From the NCBI GenBank assembly GCA_030762935.1, contig CM060892.1, positions 90,554,827 through 90,618,826 on the forward strand: 64,000 bases of DNA, given 5' to 3'. Below the pieces are notes generated by a model. The model did no database searches, was not told the DNA's origin, and was given only the letters and a program-made list of their open reading frames with translations. The translations under genes and the position numbers were made by a program. The DNA is from Hymenopus coronatus. Taxonomy: Eukaryota > Arthropoda > Insecta > Mantodea > Hymenopodidae. Within the stretch, counting starts at the first letter, position 1. Each line of letters begins with the position of its first letter. Below, one piece after another: positions 23,306 through 33,529 of this stretch.

Positions 23306-23650
23306 AGCTGATACCACATTTGTTATTTATGTTCAGTATCTTCCAATGATGCGACACAAAGATTTTCAAGACATCTCCAAACTACACTTTATTTGGAAGA
23401 ATGTTTCCAAAATTTTGATTTTCTCAAAAATGGCACTAACAATTTTGATTAGAATACCGTAAAAATTTCTATAAAAGTTATTGCATAATGGAAATGCACA
23501 AAGCTTACAACACAAAAAAATGTAAATTTCGCTAACACACACAGTTTATGTTATATACATCTCTTTTGTAGAGTGTACGATTTCTGAGAAATTACTTGTT
23601 ATTAGTTTTAATTTTAAATGTGTCATGTGAGAATATAAAAAGCTTTGGAA
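23306..23650 (+). repeat. Family A dispersed repeat, copy 11 (partial)
   Basis: Forward-orientation middle portion (gtatcttccaatgatgcgac, caaaattttgattttctc, aaaaatgtaaatttcg blocks), ending before the tail. Confidence 0.7.
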
Positions 23651-24880
23651 AATACAGTAGGCAGTATTTTTCTTTTGTTTATCACAGCTCGATGCAATTT
23701 GATGATATACTGCATGTGCTAAATCCTCTACATCAGAATTAGGTCATAGGTGCATTGAAAAAATTCCAACCCTGATGGAATTTTATATCCCTGCCACTCT
23801 ATTGTACAATTACGACATAACCAGTGACTCCCTCGTCGATGACAGTAATAATCAAAAAATGCTGCGAGAGGTGTGCTCTTTAGTACTTAATCAAATTTGC
23901 TGACGCATGCTTTCGCAATTTTGCTATTTAAAACAGATTAGTTTTCTGTTTATTACATTTTGTAAATGATTGAAATACACTGCTGCTATTTTTTCCCACA
24001 CCATTAATATTTTTCTGACACTAGCCTCTTTTGTAAATGGAACTTCATAAAGGAGAGTGAGACAGTACATGTCTTGTCCCGGGGGAAAGAAATATTAAGC
24101 AGAGAAATATAAATCATAGCCAAGAATATAAATTATATCACGAAGATAAAATATAAAAGTAGAAGGAAAATGGGAAGGGTAGAAAAACTTTTAACACGTA
24201 TAAGGCACGAGCTCGGGATACAAGATCCGGTACCTGCCGTGCGTTGACCCGAAGGAAAGGGGCGAGAATGCCCTGCCCAAGGATCTCTAACGGGACACAA
24301 GACAATGATTCCCGCGGTTCAGGCGACAGTGTAAGGCACTTGGTGAAGGACCTCCGAACAACTAAGATATGAAATTTAGAGTTCGTGCCGAACAGGCTAC
24401 CTTTTAATTTTAAGGTACTTGACGAAGAACCCCCGCACGACCAAGATGTGGTATTTGAGCGCGTGGTGTAATCCTTAGTTATGACGGAAGTTTAAGACTG
24501 ATCATAGTACGTAATAAATCACAGCCTCAACAATAATAAACAATAACATTAGCGGGCGAGTAAAGTGTAACGTCACAGTAAAAAAAAAATAATAAGAAGT
24601 ATACGCGTGTGTTCTACGGCGGAAAAAGGCCGGATTTAGTTAATAAAGCACATGTGTCTCACTACCGCCTGAAATAGTTTCCATGCTAATGAAAACCCTG
24701 AGCTAAGCCAACTCAAACCTACACCATTCTCGCTAATCAAAACCCGCACCCCGAATACGAACCCAGTACCGTCCCAAGAGAGATTAGATTATATTTTACA
24801 AAGGTAAATATCAACACATTCGTATTATGCTCACTATTTTAACGCTATTAAAGCAATAGATTTAACTGGTTTTTTTTTGT
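23651..24880. other. Intergenic stretch with a weak direct repeat
   Basis: Mostly unrecognised. Within a GC-richer zone at 24200-24480, two diverged direct copies of about 60 bases occur at about 24330-24383 (taaggcacttggtgaag) and 24410-24462 (taaggtacttgacgaag). Their nature is unknown. Confidence 0.35.
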
Positions 24881-24884
24881 TTTT

Positions 24885-25195
24885 TTTTCCACACAAGCCG
24901 TGTTTAGCTCATGAGTTGGATAGTAGAGTCAGAAATTCAATGCCATATCCGGGATTTGAACCACGGATTTCCCAGACTTTAGCCGGTTGCTCTGCCACTG
25001 AGCTACCAAGGCAACATTCCAGCATAGAATTGAATTTCTCAGTGACTCGCTTGTTGCCGGTGAACCACAAGGTGATCTTAAATTATTTTTAGGTAACAAC
25101 CCAATGACGACTTACAATGCTGCAAGTATTTTAAGTTCCACGATTCATAGTACCTACAGCCAACTATTATGGTCAATTGGTATAATTTATTTGTT
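24885..25195 (-). mobile_element. SINE family B (internal tRNA-like domain), reverse copy
   Basis: Minus strand: unit start caattgaccataatagttg near 25175, then a tRNA-like stretch with A box (ggtagctcagtggcagagc) and B box (ggttcaaatccc), then the tail ccaactc...gtgtggaaaa. The same organisation recurs at 25325, 34855, 47757 and 48003. Confidence 0.75.
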
Positions 25196-25320
25196 TTTTC
25201 ATAAAAGCCGTGTGTAAGACAGGAGTTGGATAGGTTCAAATCCCGGCAATGGTATTACATTTTTTAGTCTGACTCTGCCTATCAAACTCATGTCCTACAC
25301 AGGACTTGTGTAAAAAAATA
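25196..25320. repeat. SINE family B tail pieces, inverted
   Basis: A short reverse tail (cataaaagccgtgtgtaaga) joins directly to a forward B-box-to-tail piece (ttcaaatcccggcaatgg ... cacaggacttgtgtaaa). This forms a small foldback of SINE family B ends between two larger copies. Confidence 0.55.
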
Positions 25321-25324
25321 AATA

Positions 25325-25590
25325 AAGTTTTGACAATTGACCATAATATTTAGCTGGGACTTAAAGTAGTTGCAACATTGTAAGTCGCCATTGGGTTGTC
25401 AGCTCAAAATAATTTGATATCATCTTGTGATTCACCGGGAAACATGCGCGACAGTTTGAGAAATTCAATGCTCTGCCATGGTAGCTCAGTGCCAGATCAA
25501 CCGAATAGAGGCCGGGAGATCCATGTTCCCAATATCGGCTATGGCATTGAATTTTTCAGTCTGACTGTACCTATCCAACTATTAAAGATA
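25325..25590 (+). mobile_element. SINE family B, forward copy
   Basis: It starts with caattgaccataatattta, has the A-box-like ggtagctcagtgccagatca and a damaged B box (catgttcccaatatc), and ends cctatccaactatt. Together with the copy at 24885-25195 it forms an inverted pair. Confidence 0.7.
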
Positions 25591-25804
25591 TAGGATATAA
25601 TTTCAATTAAACTAAAGAAAACAGTTAATTAAATGCTGTACGTATTATATGAGCACGGCGTTTAATCTTATGCCACCCATTAAAACCAAATTTTGTTTAC
25701 TGACCTTTATTTTACTTTGTACAATCTGTTTAAATTTACATTCATGTTTGAGGCTCAGAATGTCTGAATTCTGACAGTGCTTCAGTCCAAATCTAAGTTA
25801 ACTT

Positions 25805-26180
25805 GTTCACTTTCTCTGTTACATAACTGTGGGTAAGTATTGCATTCGACCCAAAATGTTATACAGAGATTTCACCGAATTTCCCAGAGTACAATAAACA
25901 AACATTTTTGAAACAAACTTCTGTTCGTATGTATGTTTGTGAACAGCATAAAACAAAAACGTAAAGGGAGTTAAATTCTAAACTCCGTATTTAAGTTAAG
26001 CGTCTCTAAAAATCCCACACGACAATTTTATAGTAAATATTCTAGTCCCCATACCCTTTATTTGGGAAATAATCGTTACTTTTTGTTTTATATAAATTAT
26101 TGCAAAGATTTTAATTAAAATATGAGATCTTTCACGTATCTGAATGACAAAATACGTTATCTTTATGGTGTTGGTTATTA
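25805..26180 (+). repeat. Family A dispersed repeat, diverged partial copy
   Basis: Forward orientation. It shows ttcactttctctgttaca, cattcgacccaaaatgtt, gagatttcaccg and caaaaacgtaaag blocks in degraded order-preserving form. Confidence 0.55.
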
Positions 26181-26694
26181 AAGATGACGGGGACCATGTT
26201 AAGATGGTCGAAGGTTAGCTTTTTACGACTTCAATTTATCTATCACTTTACCTACATAGAAATACGTTAATGTGTAATGAAACTATCTGGACTAAGAAGC
26301 CCTCCTAAGATTAGTCTCTAAAGGAGAGAGTAAAGAAAGTCAGAACACATCAAAGTTTTAAAAAAAAAATCAAAGGAAACTTTTTCATGTCCTTCAGCAA
26401 CAACGTCCTAGAATAAGCACATTCAACAGTTTCACAACTACTATTTGCATCTACTCTTGCTGAAGCAAAGTTCTAACCCCACACGCTAGTGTCAGTTCAC
26501 CGTTGTATGTTAAAATAACTACATATTATACTTCCAAAACAGCAACAAAATACAAAGCCATTTGTGGAGATAATTTTATCTCCATGGGTTTTCAAGAAAC
26601 AACAAGGATGGAAGCTTCTAGTGCAAAATATTATGAAGTTTCAACAACAGGGTAAATAATTGCAACTATACTTTTAAACTCAAAATTAGCCCTA

Positions 26695-26795
26695 ACAATT
26701 ACCGCTGAAAAAGGTCCCTGTGTGTCTGTGGTCAGCATAGCTCAAAAACGAAAATTCCGTTAAATACCAAACTAATGCAGTTCTCTAACATATGT
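26695..26795 (+). repeat. Family A fragment
   Basis: Forward internal piece spanning the short GT-rich tract and the agcatagctcaaaaacgaaa block, ending at ccaaactaa. Confidence 0.65.
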
Positions 26796-26821
26796 TTTTT
26801 CGCAACTGGTATGGCAGATAT

Positions 26822-27330
26822 ATTACTTTCTCTACACGTACTATGCACATAGTTTATAGAGAAGGTATGGTATTCCACCTAAAATTCGATGTCGATATGT
26901 CACTGAAATACACGTTTTAGGGTTCCCTGTAACCAAACAAGGATTTTTAGAAAAATATCCGTGAGTGCCCGTGTGTCTGTGAACACGATAACTCAAAAAC
27001 GAAAAGTCGATAAAATACCAAACTTGATATTTGGGTTTAGTATATTCTGGGGATGCGATACGAAGATATTGAGAAAAATCCTCCCAACCCAAACTATCCT
27101 TTACATGGAAAAATTTTCGAAAATTTTGATTTTCTCAAAAATGGCGCTAACGATCTTTAGCCGAGTTTATTCCTTTATTTCCTTTCTAATTACAAGAAAG
27201 AAAGTAATAAAAATAATCTGCTAATGTTTATCTCGATTAGCTTGAAGTAAATAGGATAATAAGCATTTTAGCTTTTTTGTTACCTAGATAAAGAAAAAAG
27301 TCATTGATTAGATTTTTTTGACTTAATGCA
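26822..27330 (+). repeat. Family A dispersed repeat, internally deleted copy
   Basis: Forward copy with an intact head (actttctctacacgtactat) through the aaaaatggcgctaacgat block. It then jumps to the distal part (attacaagaaagaaagtaat, gtttatctcgattagc), so about 400 internal bases are missing. Confidence 0.8.
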
Positions 27331-28012
27331 CATTTTGAGAAATCATCTAATGCTGCAGCTACTGTTAGGTACACTCATTGCAGCTTAAATGGTTTCAAAG
27401 CATGAATTAATGGTATAATAGGTTGCCTATTTTCGATCTCTAGTGCACAGAGGGAAAGGACTTTCATAATAATTTGACTAACATCAGGACTTAAAGCAGT
27501 ACGACTTGGTTGTCGCTCCGTTCTGTCTTGGCTATCTATCCCACTGATACTTGTCTTTGTTCCTTTTCTAAACAAACAATATTAAGCAAAGTAAGGGTTG
27601 TGTTCCGGTAGTAGCTCTGTTGAATCCCCTAGAAGTGTTCCGTTAAACGTGTATTTAGATGTTCCTATCTGCCTGAAGGAACTAACGTGGCAACACAGCT
27701 TACAGCTTAGCACCACACTTTTGTATAAGTAATTCCGAGAACAGTTCCACGCACGTGAACACTCATATTGGTTTAAGAACAATTCTCTCAATTTCAGGAA
27801 AGAAAAATAGATCCATTTCTACTTACGGTGATAAGTTTAATTTAGCATTACAATGCGTTGTATTTTTTCAGTTGTTTTAGAAATACAAATATATCCTTTT
27901 ACAAGAAATAAGCGGTTACATGGCGGGAGAAAAGCAAACAAAATGTCATTGAGGAATATGGTGGCAAACTTGCGACTGGTGTGAATTCGGTGGTGATAAA
28001 CATGAGTGATAA
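27331..28012. other. AT-rich stretch, nothing recognised
   Basis: Minus-strand open frames of 66-69 codons (27375-27791) have no recognisable domain. Confidence 0.35.
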
Positions 28013-28125
28013 CGAAAATAACTTTTCTCGGGCTATCAGCCAGGTGAATTCTGGAATAATTTCCAAGCTTTCAAGAGCTAACGTCGCTCTCATCTTCAGG
28101 GAATGATGTAAAGACTCCAGAGTCC
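28013..28125 (-). ncRNA. Penelope-type terminus with hammerhead-like core, single copy
   Basis: On the minus strand: CTGAAGA (28093-28099), a short stem agagc/gctct, GAAA (28069-28072), and after 25 more bases the conserved acctggctgatagcccgaga. The spacing between GAAA and acctgg is the same as in the 14.2 kb element. The cleavage triplet is not clear (GTC there aligns with AAT here), so this copy is probably degenerate. It sits beside the Penelope/LINE island but is separated from it by about 130 bases. Confidence 0.5.
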
Positions 28126-28150
28126 AGAGTCCAGAGTCCAAGTCCAAGTT
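28117..28150. repeat. Short tandem repeat (ccagagt)n
   Basis: About four units of ccagagt/ccaagt immediately beside the hammerhead-like segment. Confidence 0.8.
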
Positions 28151-28289
28151 TACCTGGACGGAGTGTAAGTCGCCACAGTACCTAACCGCTAAAAGCGGTT
28201 TTACCTGTGCGATATTTTAGGGGAAAAAGATTTTGTTTCACAAGCTTTGTTGTCTATGTCCGCCGGGCGGTGTTAAAATTCCTCCGCAG

Positions 28290-28399
28290 CCTTAGGGCTG
28301 AGTGTGGTCGGTCACTCAGGCGGTCACCCACCCAAGTGGTGACCACGCTCAATGCTGCTTAACTCGACGTGCCGCTTGTGTGGCCACCGGGTTAAGCAG
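28290..28399 (-). pseudogene. Degenerate 5S rRNA sequence at the 3' end of a LINE
   Basis: The minus strand reads tgcttaacccggt (28387-28399), then gttaagcagcattgagcgtg, caccacttgggtgggtgacc and gcctgag. This follows the order of a 5S rRNA gene from about nucleotide 17 through the internal control region (gttaagcagcat, gggtgaccgc). Similarity fades after the ICR. It abuts the 3' end of the Jockey-like LINE, in the same orientation, and starts with the same TGCT(G/T)AA motif that follows the poly(A) tails at 40276 and 41734. It may be target DNA or a 5S-derived module of the element. Confidence 0.65.
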
Positions 28400-28563
28400 G
28401 CCAGGCGGGAGGAAAGTTGGTAGGATTATGGATTTGGGTGGGTGATGTGTTCCAGGTTAGTCAGAGTGGGCAGGGTTTCAGCCGGGTGGTCTCCCGACCG
28501 GCTGCCACCCCTTCCGTTGCTGTATAACCTGGGGGCTTGTTTGGATTAAGGGATGGCAGTCTC
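28400..28563 (-). other. 3' untranslated region of the Jockey-like LINE
   Basis: GC-rich sequence from the stop codon to the 5S-like junction. It contains tcgggagaccacccggctga, which loosely resembles the gggagaccccgacactcc segment in the type I tails of the 40-45 kb elements. No poly(A) tract is present before the 5S-like sequence. Confidence 0.45.
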
Positions 28564-30262
28564 TCAGGCCAGTGGACCGAGAGCGTCCCTTGGCAGGGGG
28601 TAGGATTTTCTCCTTCTTGGCGCCCTATGGTCGTAGTCGCCCAAAGTGCGCACCAGAGGGTTAGGGTGAAAGGGGAGTTTATCATACAACGTGCGGGTTC
28701 GTTCCCTCACGACGTCGATGATATACGGGATTCCTGAGTAGGTATGTAGGATGTGAGATGGGAATCTGTACCCAGTATCATAGATCATCTTTAACGCCCT
28801 GTTCTGGACGACTTGGAGTCTGCGGATTGTGGTCGGCGCCGCAGTTCCCCAGACCTCGCAGCCGTACAGGATCAGGGAGGGAATGATCGCCTGATACAGG
28901 CGCAGTTTGAGGTGTTTAGGCATGGCGGATTTAAAAACCGGGTTCAACTGCCTGAGGGCGGCATGGCCTAGCCCCACCTTGCCCCTTACATGTGGCGCGA
29001 AAGTGAGCCCGCGGTCGAGTAGGACCCCAAGATATTTGGCGGCGGTGACCCATGGGATTTGCCGCCGCCTCAACCTCAGGGCACGCATCGGCCGCCAGCG
29101 ACGGACCTTCGCCAGGAGAAGAGCCGAGCTCTTCCCCGGACTGATGGCCATCCTCCACCTTTCACTCCACCGGCCGATGGCCCGGAGTAGTCGCTGTAGT
29201 GGGGGGAAGCAGTAACGGGCGTTCTTGTTCTGTGCCATTATGAGGACGTCGTCGGCATATTGGCACAGAACAGTTCGGGGTTCCGTCGGGATGTCAGACA
29301 TGTAGGCGGCGAAGAGTAATGGGGACAGTACACTGCCCTCCGGCACTCCCGCCGCTATGGGTCTGACGGTGGAGAGTCTTCCCTCCACTCTCACCCTGAA
29401 TGAGCGTTCCCGAAGGAAGCTGCTTATCAGGGAGAGATAGGGGGGATGGACGCCTGCTTGCTTGAGTTTGTAGAGGAGCCCCTGATGCCAGGTAGTGGCG
29501 AAGGCCTTCTCCACGTCCAGCAGCACCGCGATCGTCTTGAGGTTGCCCTGGAAGCCCAGGGCAGCCTTCTCGGCGAGACGCAGTAGCTGCAAAGTCGTGG
29601 AGTGCCCTCGACGAAAACCAAACTGGTGATCCGGTAGGAGGTTCCTCTCCTCGAATAGAGGGGTGAGGCGGGGCAGCAGCAACCGCTCAAAAACTTTTGA
29701 GACGGTCGGGAGTAGACTGATGGATCGGTAATTACATGGGAAGACCGGGTCCTTGCCGGGCTTTAGAATACATACCATCCGCGCCTCCTTCCAACAAGTT
29801 GGAAAGTGACGGAATTGGAGGCATGCATTAAAAATCCGGGTCAGGTGGATCACAGCCTTTCGGGGTAGGTGTTGGAGCATGGGCGCCGTGACGCCGTCGT
29901 GCCCCGGGGATTTGCTTGGGTGCAGTTTTTGAATTTCGGAAGTCACCTCTTTCGGGGTGACTATAGGAAGTTGGATCCCGTCGTGTGGCGGCGGTGTCTC
30001 TTCATAGAGATAGTCCACCGTCGCCTCCACAAGGTCACTGAAGTCCTCGTCCTGGGGGTCCTCCCGGGGTTCAAACTGACACTCTAGGTAGTCTGCAAAC
30101 ACTGTGGCCTTCTCGCAGGGCTCGAAAGCGAGACCCCCCACGAGTGCCATGTAGAGGATGCTGGTATTGTGTCTTGTCCTTCCTTAGGGACTTGATTATC
30201 CGCCATGGTTTCTTTTCTTGCAGGTTGACGGTCTGCATCAGGTTTTCCCAGGCCTGTTTCCT
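28564..30262 (-). pseudogene. Jockey-like LINE reverse transcriptase (ORF2, 5' truncated)
   Basis: A 528-codon frame starting at 30150 holds an RT domain: SPGHDGVTAPML (residues 81-92), motif A VLLDVEKAF with catalytic Asp at 212, motif B GVPEGSVLSPLLF (268-280), motif C QYADDVLI (297-304), then the KYLGVLLDRGLTF thumb block and a basic C-terminus. The usual DVEKAFD is DVEKAFA and the usual PQGS is PEGS, so activity is doubtful. Coding sequence continues upstream (AHRKQAWENLM, KKPWRIIKSLRKDKTQ) in another frame to about 30262, so one frameshift lies near 30150. The endonuclease domain is missing. GC content is far above the surroundings and similar to the ORF1 elements at 40-45 kb. It could be the RT partner of that family, which is an inference only. 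Confidence 0.85.
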
Positions 30263-30358
30263 GTGCGCTCGGGTTCGCCTTATATATATTAGTCCGGTGG
30301 GGGGGACCGGCCAGGTGCCGCTCTGTGATTGGCCCGGGTCCGGCATGGGAGGCGTTGA
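30263..30358 (-). promoter_or_regulatory. Downstream region of the Penelope element with a TATA-like site
   Basis: Minus-strand sequence after the Penelope stop codon contains two ccaatca boxes (one within the end of the coding frame, one after it) and atatatataaggcg (about 30276-30289), a TATA-box-like stretch, just before the LINE-derived sequence. In Penelope-like elements the promoter lies in a terminal repeat that can follow the coding region, which fits. The exact Penelope/LINE boundary is near 30262-30275. If active, it would transcribe the truncated LINE. Confidence 0.4.
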
Positions 30359-31755
30359 CTAGAAACCAATGGTCTCCGTTGCCGGGACGGACTGCTCTGA
30401 TTGGCCCGCTGCCAGATGTGAGCCTGTATTAAAACTAGAGCAAGCTTTTGGCAGTTTCACAAATCTTTGTGAGTGTTTGCTGAGCACCGAATTCCAAATG
30501 CCATTCACCTGCAAGCCGCTGTCTCTGTTGATGTAATTTTCTTCGTATTTAATAGTTATTGCTTCTTTGATGGAGCGGTCCCAATAGCTTGAAGACTTAA
30601 ACATGGTGGTTGTGTCGCCCAGTCTCGGTCTGTGTCCTTCTTGGATGCAGTGCTCTGCAAGACCAGATTTTTCTGGGTACATCAGGTGGATGTAGCTCTC
30701 ATGCTCTTTGCATCTTTGTTCAATCGTTCTCTCCGTCTGTCCGATGTAGGCTCTACCGCATTCACATGGAATGCGGTATACCCCAGGAGTCTTCAGGCCG
30801 AGGGAATCTTTGACCTGTCTTAACATATTTCGAATTTTATTGGGTGGCTTGTGTATAGTCTTGATGTTGTATTTGCCCATAATTCTACTCAGTTTACCAG
30901 ACAAATGACCCGTATATGGGAGGTAGGCTTTACGTTGTTTCTTCGTGTCTTGTGACTCATCTAGCTGGGATGCATTACGCTGTGCACAGTTTGTACTGAC
31001 AGAGGCCCGTTTTAGTGCCTTGTTGATGCTGCTCTTGCTATATCCATTTTTCTCTAGGCTGGTTCTGAGATACTGAAATTCTTTAGCGAAGTTTTCACTG
31101 TCTGAGATGGCTATTGCTCTGTGTGCAAGCGTCGATAGAACTGTGTTTCGTTGAGCTGGGTGGTGGCAACTGTTTGCGTTTAAATATAGATCGGTATGTG
31201 TGGGCTTCCGGTACACATTATGGCCCAGGGAACCATCGGGCTTTCGGCGTATTAATAAGTCCAGGAATGGTATCTTCCCTTCCTGTTCAATTTCCATAGT
31301 AAACTTGATGTTTGGATGCTGACTGTTTAGATGGTTCAAGAAGTCCTGTAGAGTGTCTTCCCCGTGAGGCCAGATGACGAAGGTGTCGTCCACGTATCTG
31401 TAGAAGGCAGCCGGCTTTCGAGTTGCTGAATCTAAGGCCTGATGTTCAAACGCTTCCATGTAAAAACTAGCTATGGCTGGTGAGAGAGGAGAGCCCATGG
31501 CCACTCCATCTGTTTGCTCGTAATATTGTCCGCGGTAAAGAAAGTAGGTCGCCGTGAGCGTGTGCTCGAATAATGCAATGACCTGCTGGGTGAAGTGCGG
31601 TTCTAGGAGCTGGAGAGAGTCTAGCAGCGGGACCCTGGTGAACAGAGACACCACATCAAAACTGACCAGTAAATCACTCGGTTTCACCCTTAATGTCTGA
31701 ATCGTCTTTACGAATGCTGACGAGTTGACCACATGATGAGGGCAGGGGACCCCAA
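30359..31755 (-). pseudogene. Penelope-like retroelement: RT plus GIY-YIG endonuclease, 5' truncated
   Basis: The 457-codon frame (first codon GTG at 31732; it stays open for about 10 more codons upstream) contains an RT with motif A VSFDVVSLFTRVPL (Asp 26), motif B DGVAMGSPLSPAIA (75-88) and motif C YRYVDD (catalytic YVDD 113-116), then a linker and a C-terminal GIY-YIG nuclease (GVYRIPCECGRAYIGQT, 317-333; RCKEH; AEHCIQEGH). RT plus C-terminal GIY-YIG is the hallmark of Penelope-like elements. The N-terminal RT fingers are missing, because the frame is cut near 31755 where a family A end piece begins. The C-terminal part is intact to its stop codon. It runs directly into the Jockey-like LINE on the same strand. 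Confidence 0.9.
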
Positions 31756-31852
31756 ACCCTAAATTACCGGTGAAATCTCAACATCGAATTTTTGGGTGAA
31801 ACACAACACCTTCTCTATCCCTATGTATATTGTGCACAGGGGACTAAAGAAA
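31752..31852 (-). repeat. Family A end fragment at the Penelope truncation point
   Basis: Reverse-orientation terminal piece with ttaccggtgaaatctcaaca, aatttttgggtgaaacacaa, cttctctatccc and a weak hairpin end. It abuts the 5' truncation point of the Penelope coding sequence. Confidence 0.65.
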
Positions 31853-32463
31853 ATAAAAATGTACTAGGATTAAAACAAGTTGCGGTATCATAGACAAGGG
31901 GAGGGGAAACCACATCAAAACATTGCAGCATCTACAACGGCACAGTAGCTTTTTGTTCCCTACTGAAAGAAAGAATAATTCAGGTACTTTACTATTTGCG
32001 GCACTGTTTATTAAAACAGCCTCCATACGTCTGTCTTTTTAATCATGGAAAGAGATGAAAATTTGCAGCGGAAGTCTGTGTATGACGGTTCATGTGTTTC
32101 CACTTAAAGCTTGATTGCAAGTCTGACTTGTGTCAGTACGGTAGAGCGAGATGCATTTCATCGATCGAGCGGTAACTGTTGAGTGGAAGGTGGAATGTGC
32201 GTCATAGCCTGCAATTTTCTGTTGCCAACGCACACGACAGTATTTATCTTCATCTATTTCCATATAAATCACTTTGCTCCAGAGCAAAATATAACTGCAC
32301 ATACCTTTAAACTTTATTAATTCTCTAAATTCGCTGCTACTTATTTCAGTAGTGTAAACAAAATTAATACAGTAAAATGTAGAAGTTTCTGGCTTTGTAG
32401 CCTGAGGCAATCTTTATATCCTAGCCACAAAATCTGCCGAAATTTTGTGAATTTCATGTCATT
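31853..32463. other. Intergenic stretch, nothing recognised
   Basis: No repeat or coding domain was recognised. The minus-strand frames here are chance or lead into family A sequence. Confidence 0.35.
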
Positions 32464-33352
32464 TTTACTTTCTATACATGTACTATGTACATAGTATATA
32501 GAGAAGGTATTGCACTCCACCAAAAAATTCGATTCCGAGATTTCACCGGAAATATATATTTTAGGTTCCCCTGTATCCAAAAAAAGGTATTTTCCGAAAA
32601 AGGGTCGTGTATGTGTGTGTGTGTGTGTGTTTGTGTGTGTTCGCGTGTCCGTGTGTCCTTGTGTCTGTGAACACGATAGCTCAAAAACATAAAGTCGGTA
32701 ACATACCAAGCTTGGTATTTAAGTTTAGTATCCTCCAGGGATGCGTCACGAAGATTTTGAGAAATATCCCCCACCACCAACTACCCTTTACATGGAACAT
32801 TTTTCGAAAATTTTGATTTTCTCAAAAATGGCTCTAACAATTTTGATTAAAATATAGAATATTAAAGCTATTTACCTGGCAAATAAAATGTATATCTTGA
32901 ATTTTCTGGGAATATTCTCTGAAAAGTACTTTATTCGGATGAATTTTACTGAATTTTGAATAACTGCTAAACCGTAAGAGATGGGAAAATCAACTTGCTA
33001 CATGAAAAATGTAGAGCACGTTATATACATTTTTTTCGTGGAGTTCATCGTTTTTGAGACATTCCTTGGTTTTGGTTTCTGCTTTGAAAAAGTTATACTT
33101 TTCTCATACAGGAATTTGTCAACTGCTGTCTATACAAACAAAGGAAATTCAGCGCAATAGCAACCAGCGTTGACTATCACTTTAACCTATGGTACTCCCT
33201 AATTTCACTTCTACTTACAAGGAAGCAAGTAATAAGACTATTTCTGCTAATTTTTTCTGGTTAGCATTAAGTAACTAGAAGCATAAGCCTTTTAAGAATA
33301 ATTTGTTGCAGGGATATAGAGAAAGACATGTGAATGGTACACATCAGATTTT
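32464..33352 (+). repeat. Family A dispersed repeat, copy 12, full length
   Basis: One of the best-preserved forward copies. The head is ttactttctatacatgtact with the ctatgtacatagtatatag hairpin, followed by (GT)n at 32610-32640 and the tail gaaagacatgtgaatggtac. It is followed head-to-tail by another full copy. Confidence 0.9.
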
Positions 33353-33497
33353 TACTTTCTCTATACGTGCTCTGTGCATAGTGTATAAAGAAAGTATTGT
33401 AATGCACTCTAAAATTCCTAACCGAGATTTCACCGGAAATACATGTTTTGAGACCTCCTGAATCCAAAAAAAAGACATTTTTAAAAAAATGTACGTG

Positions 33498-33529
<32 letters not shown>

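Noticed and set aside
32472..32816. Open frames rich in Val/Cys or Thr/His
   Set aside because: They are read through the (GT)n tract of family A copies. The same artefact occurs at 33267-33577, 36806-37118 and 60902-61498.
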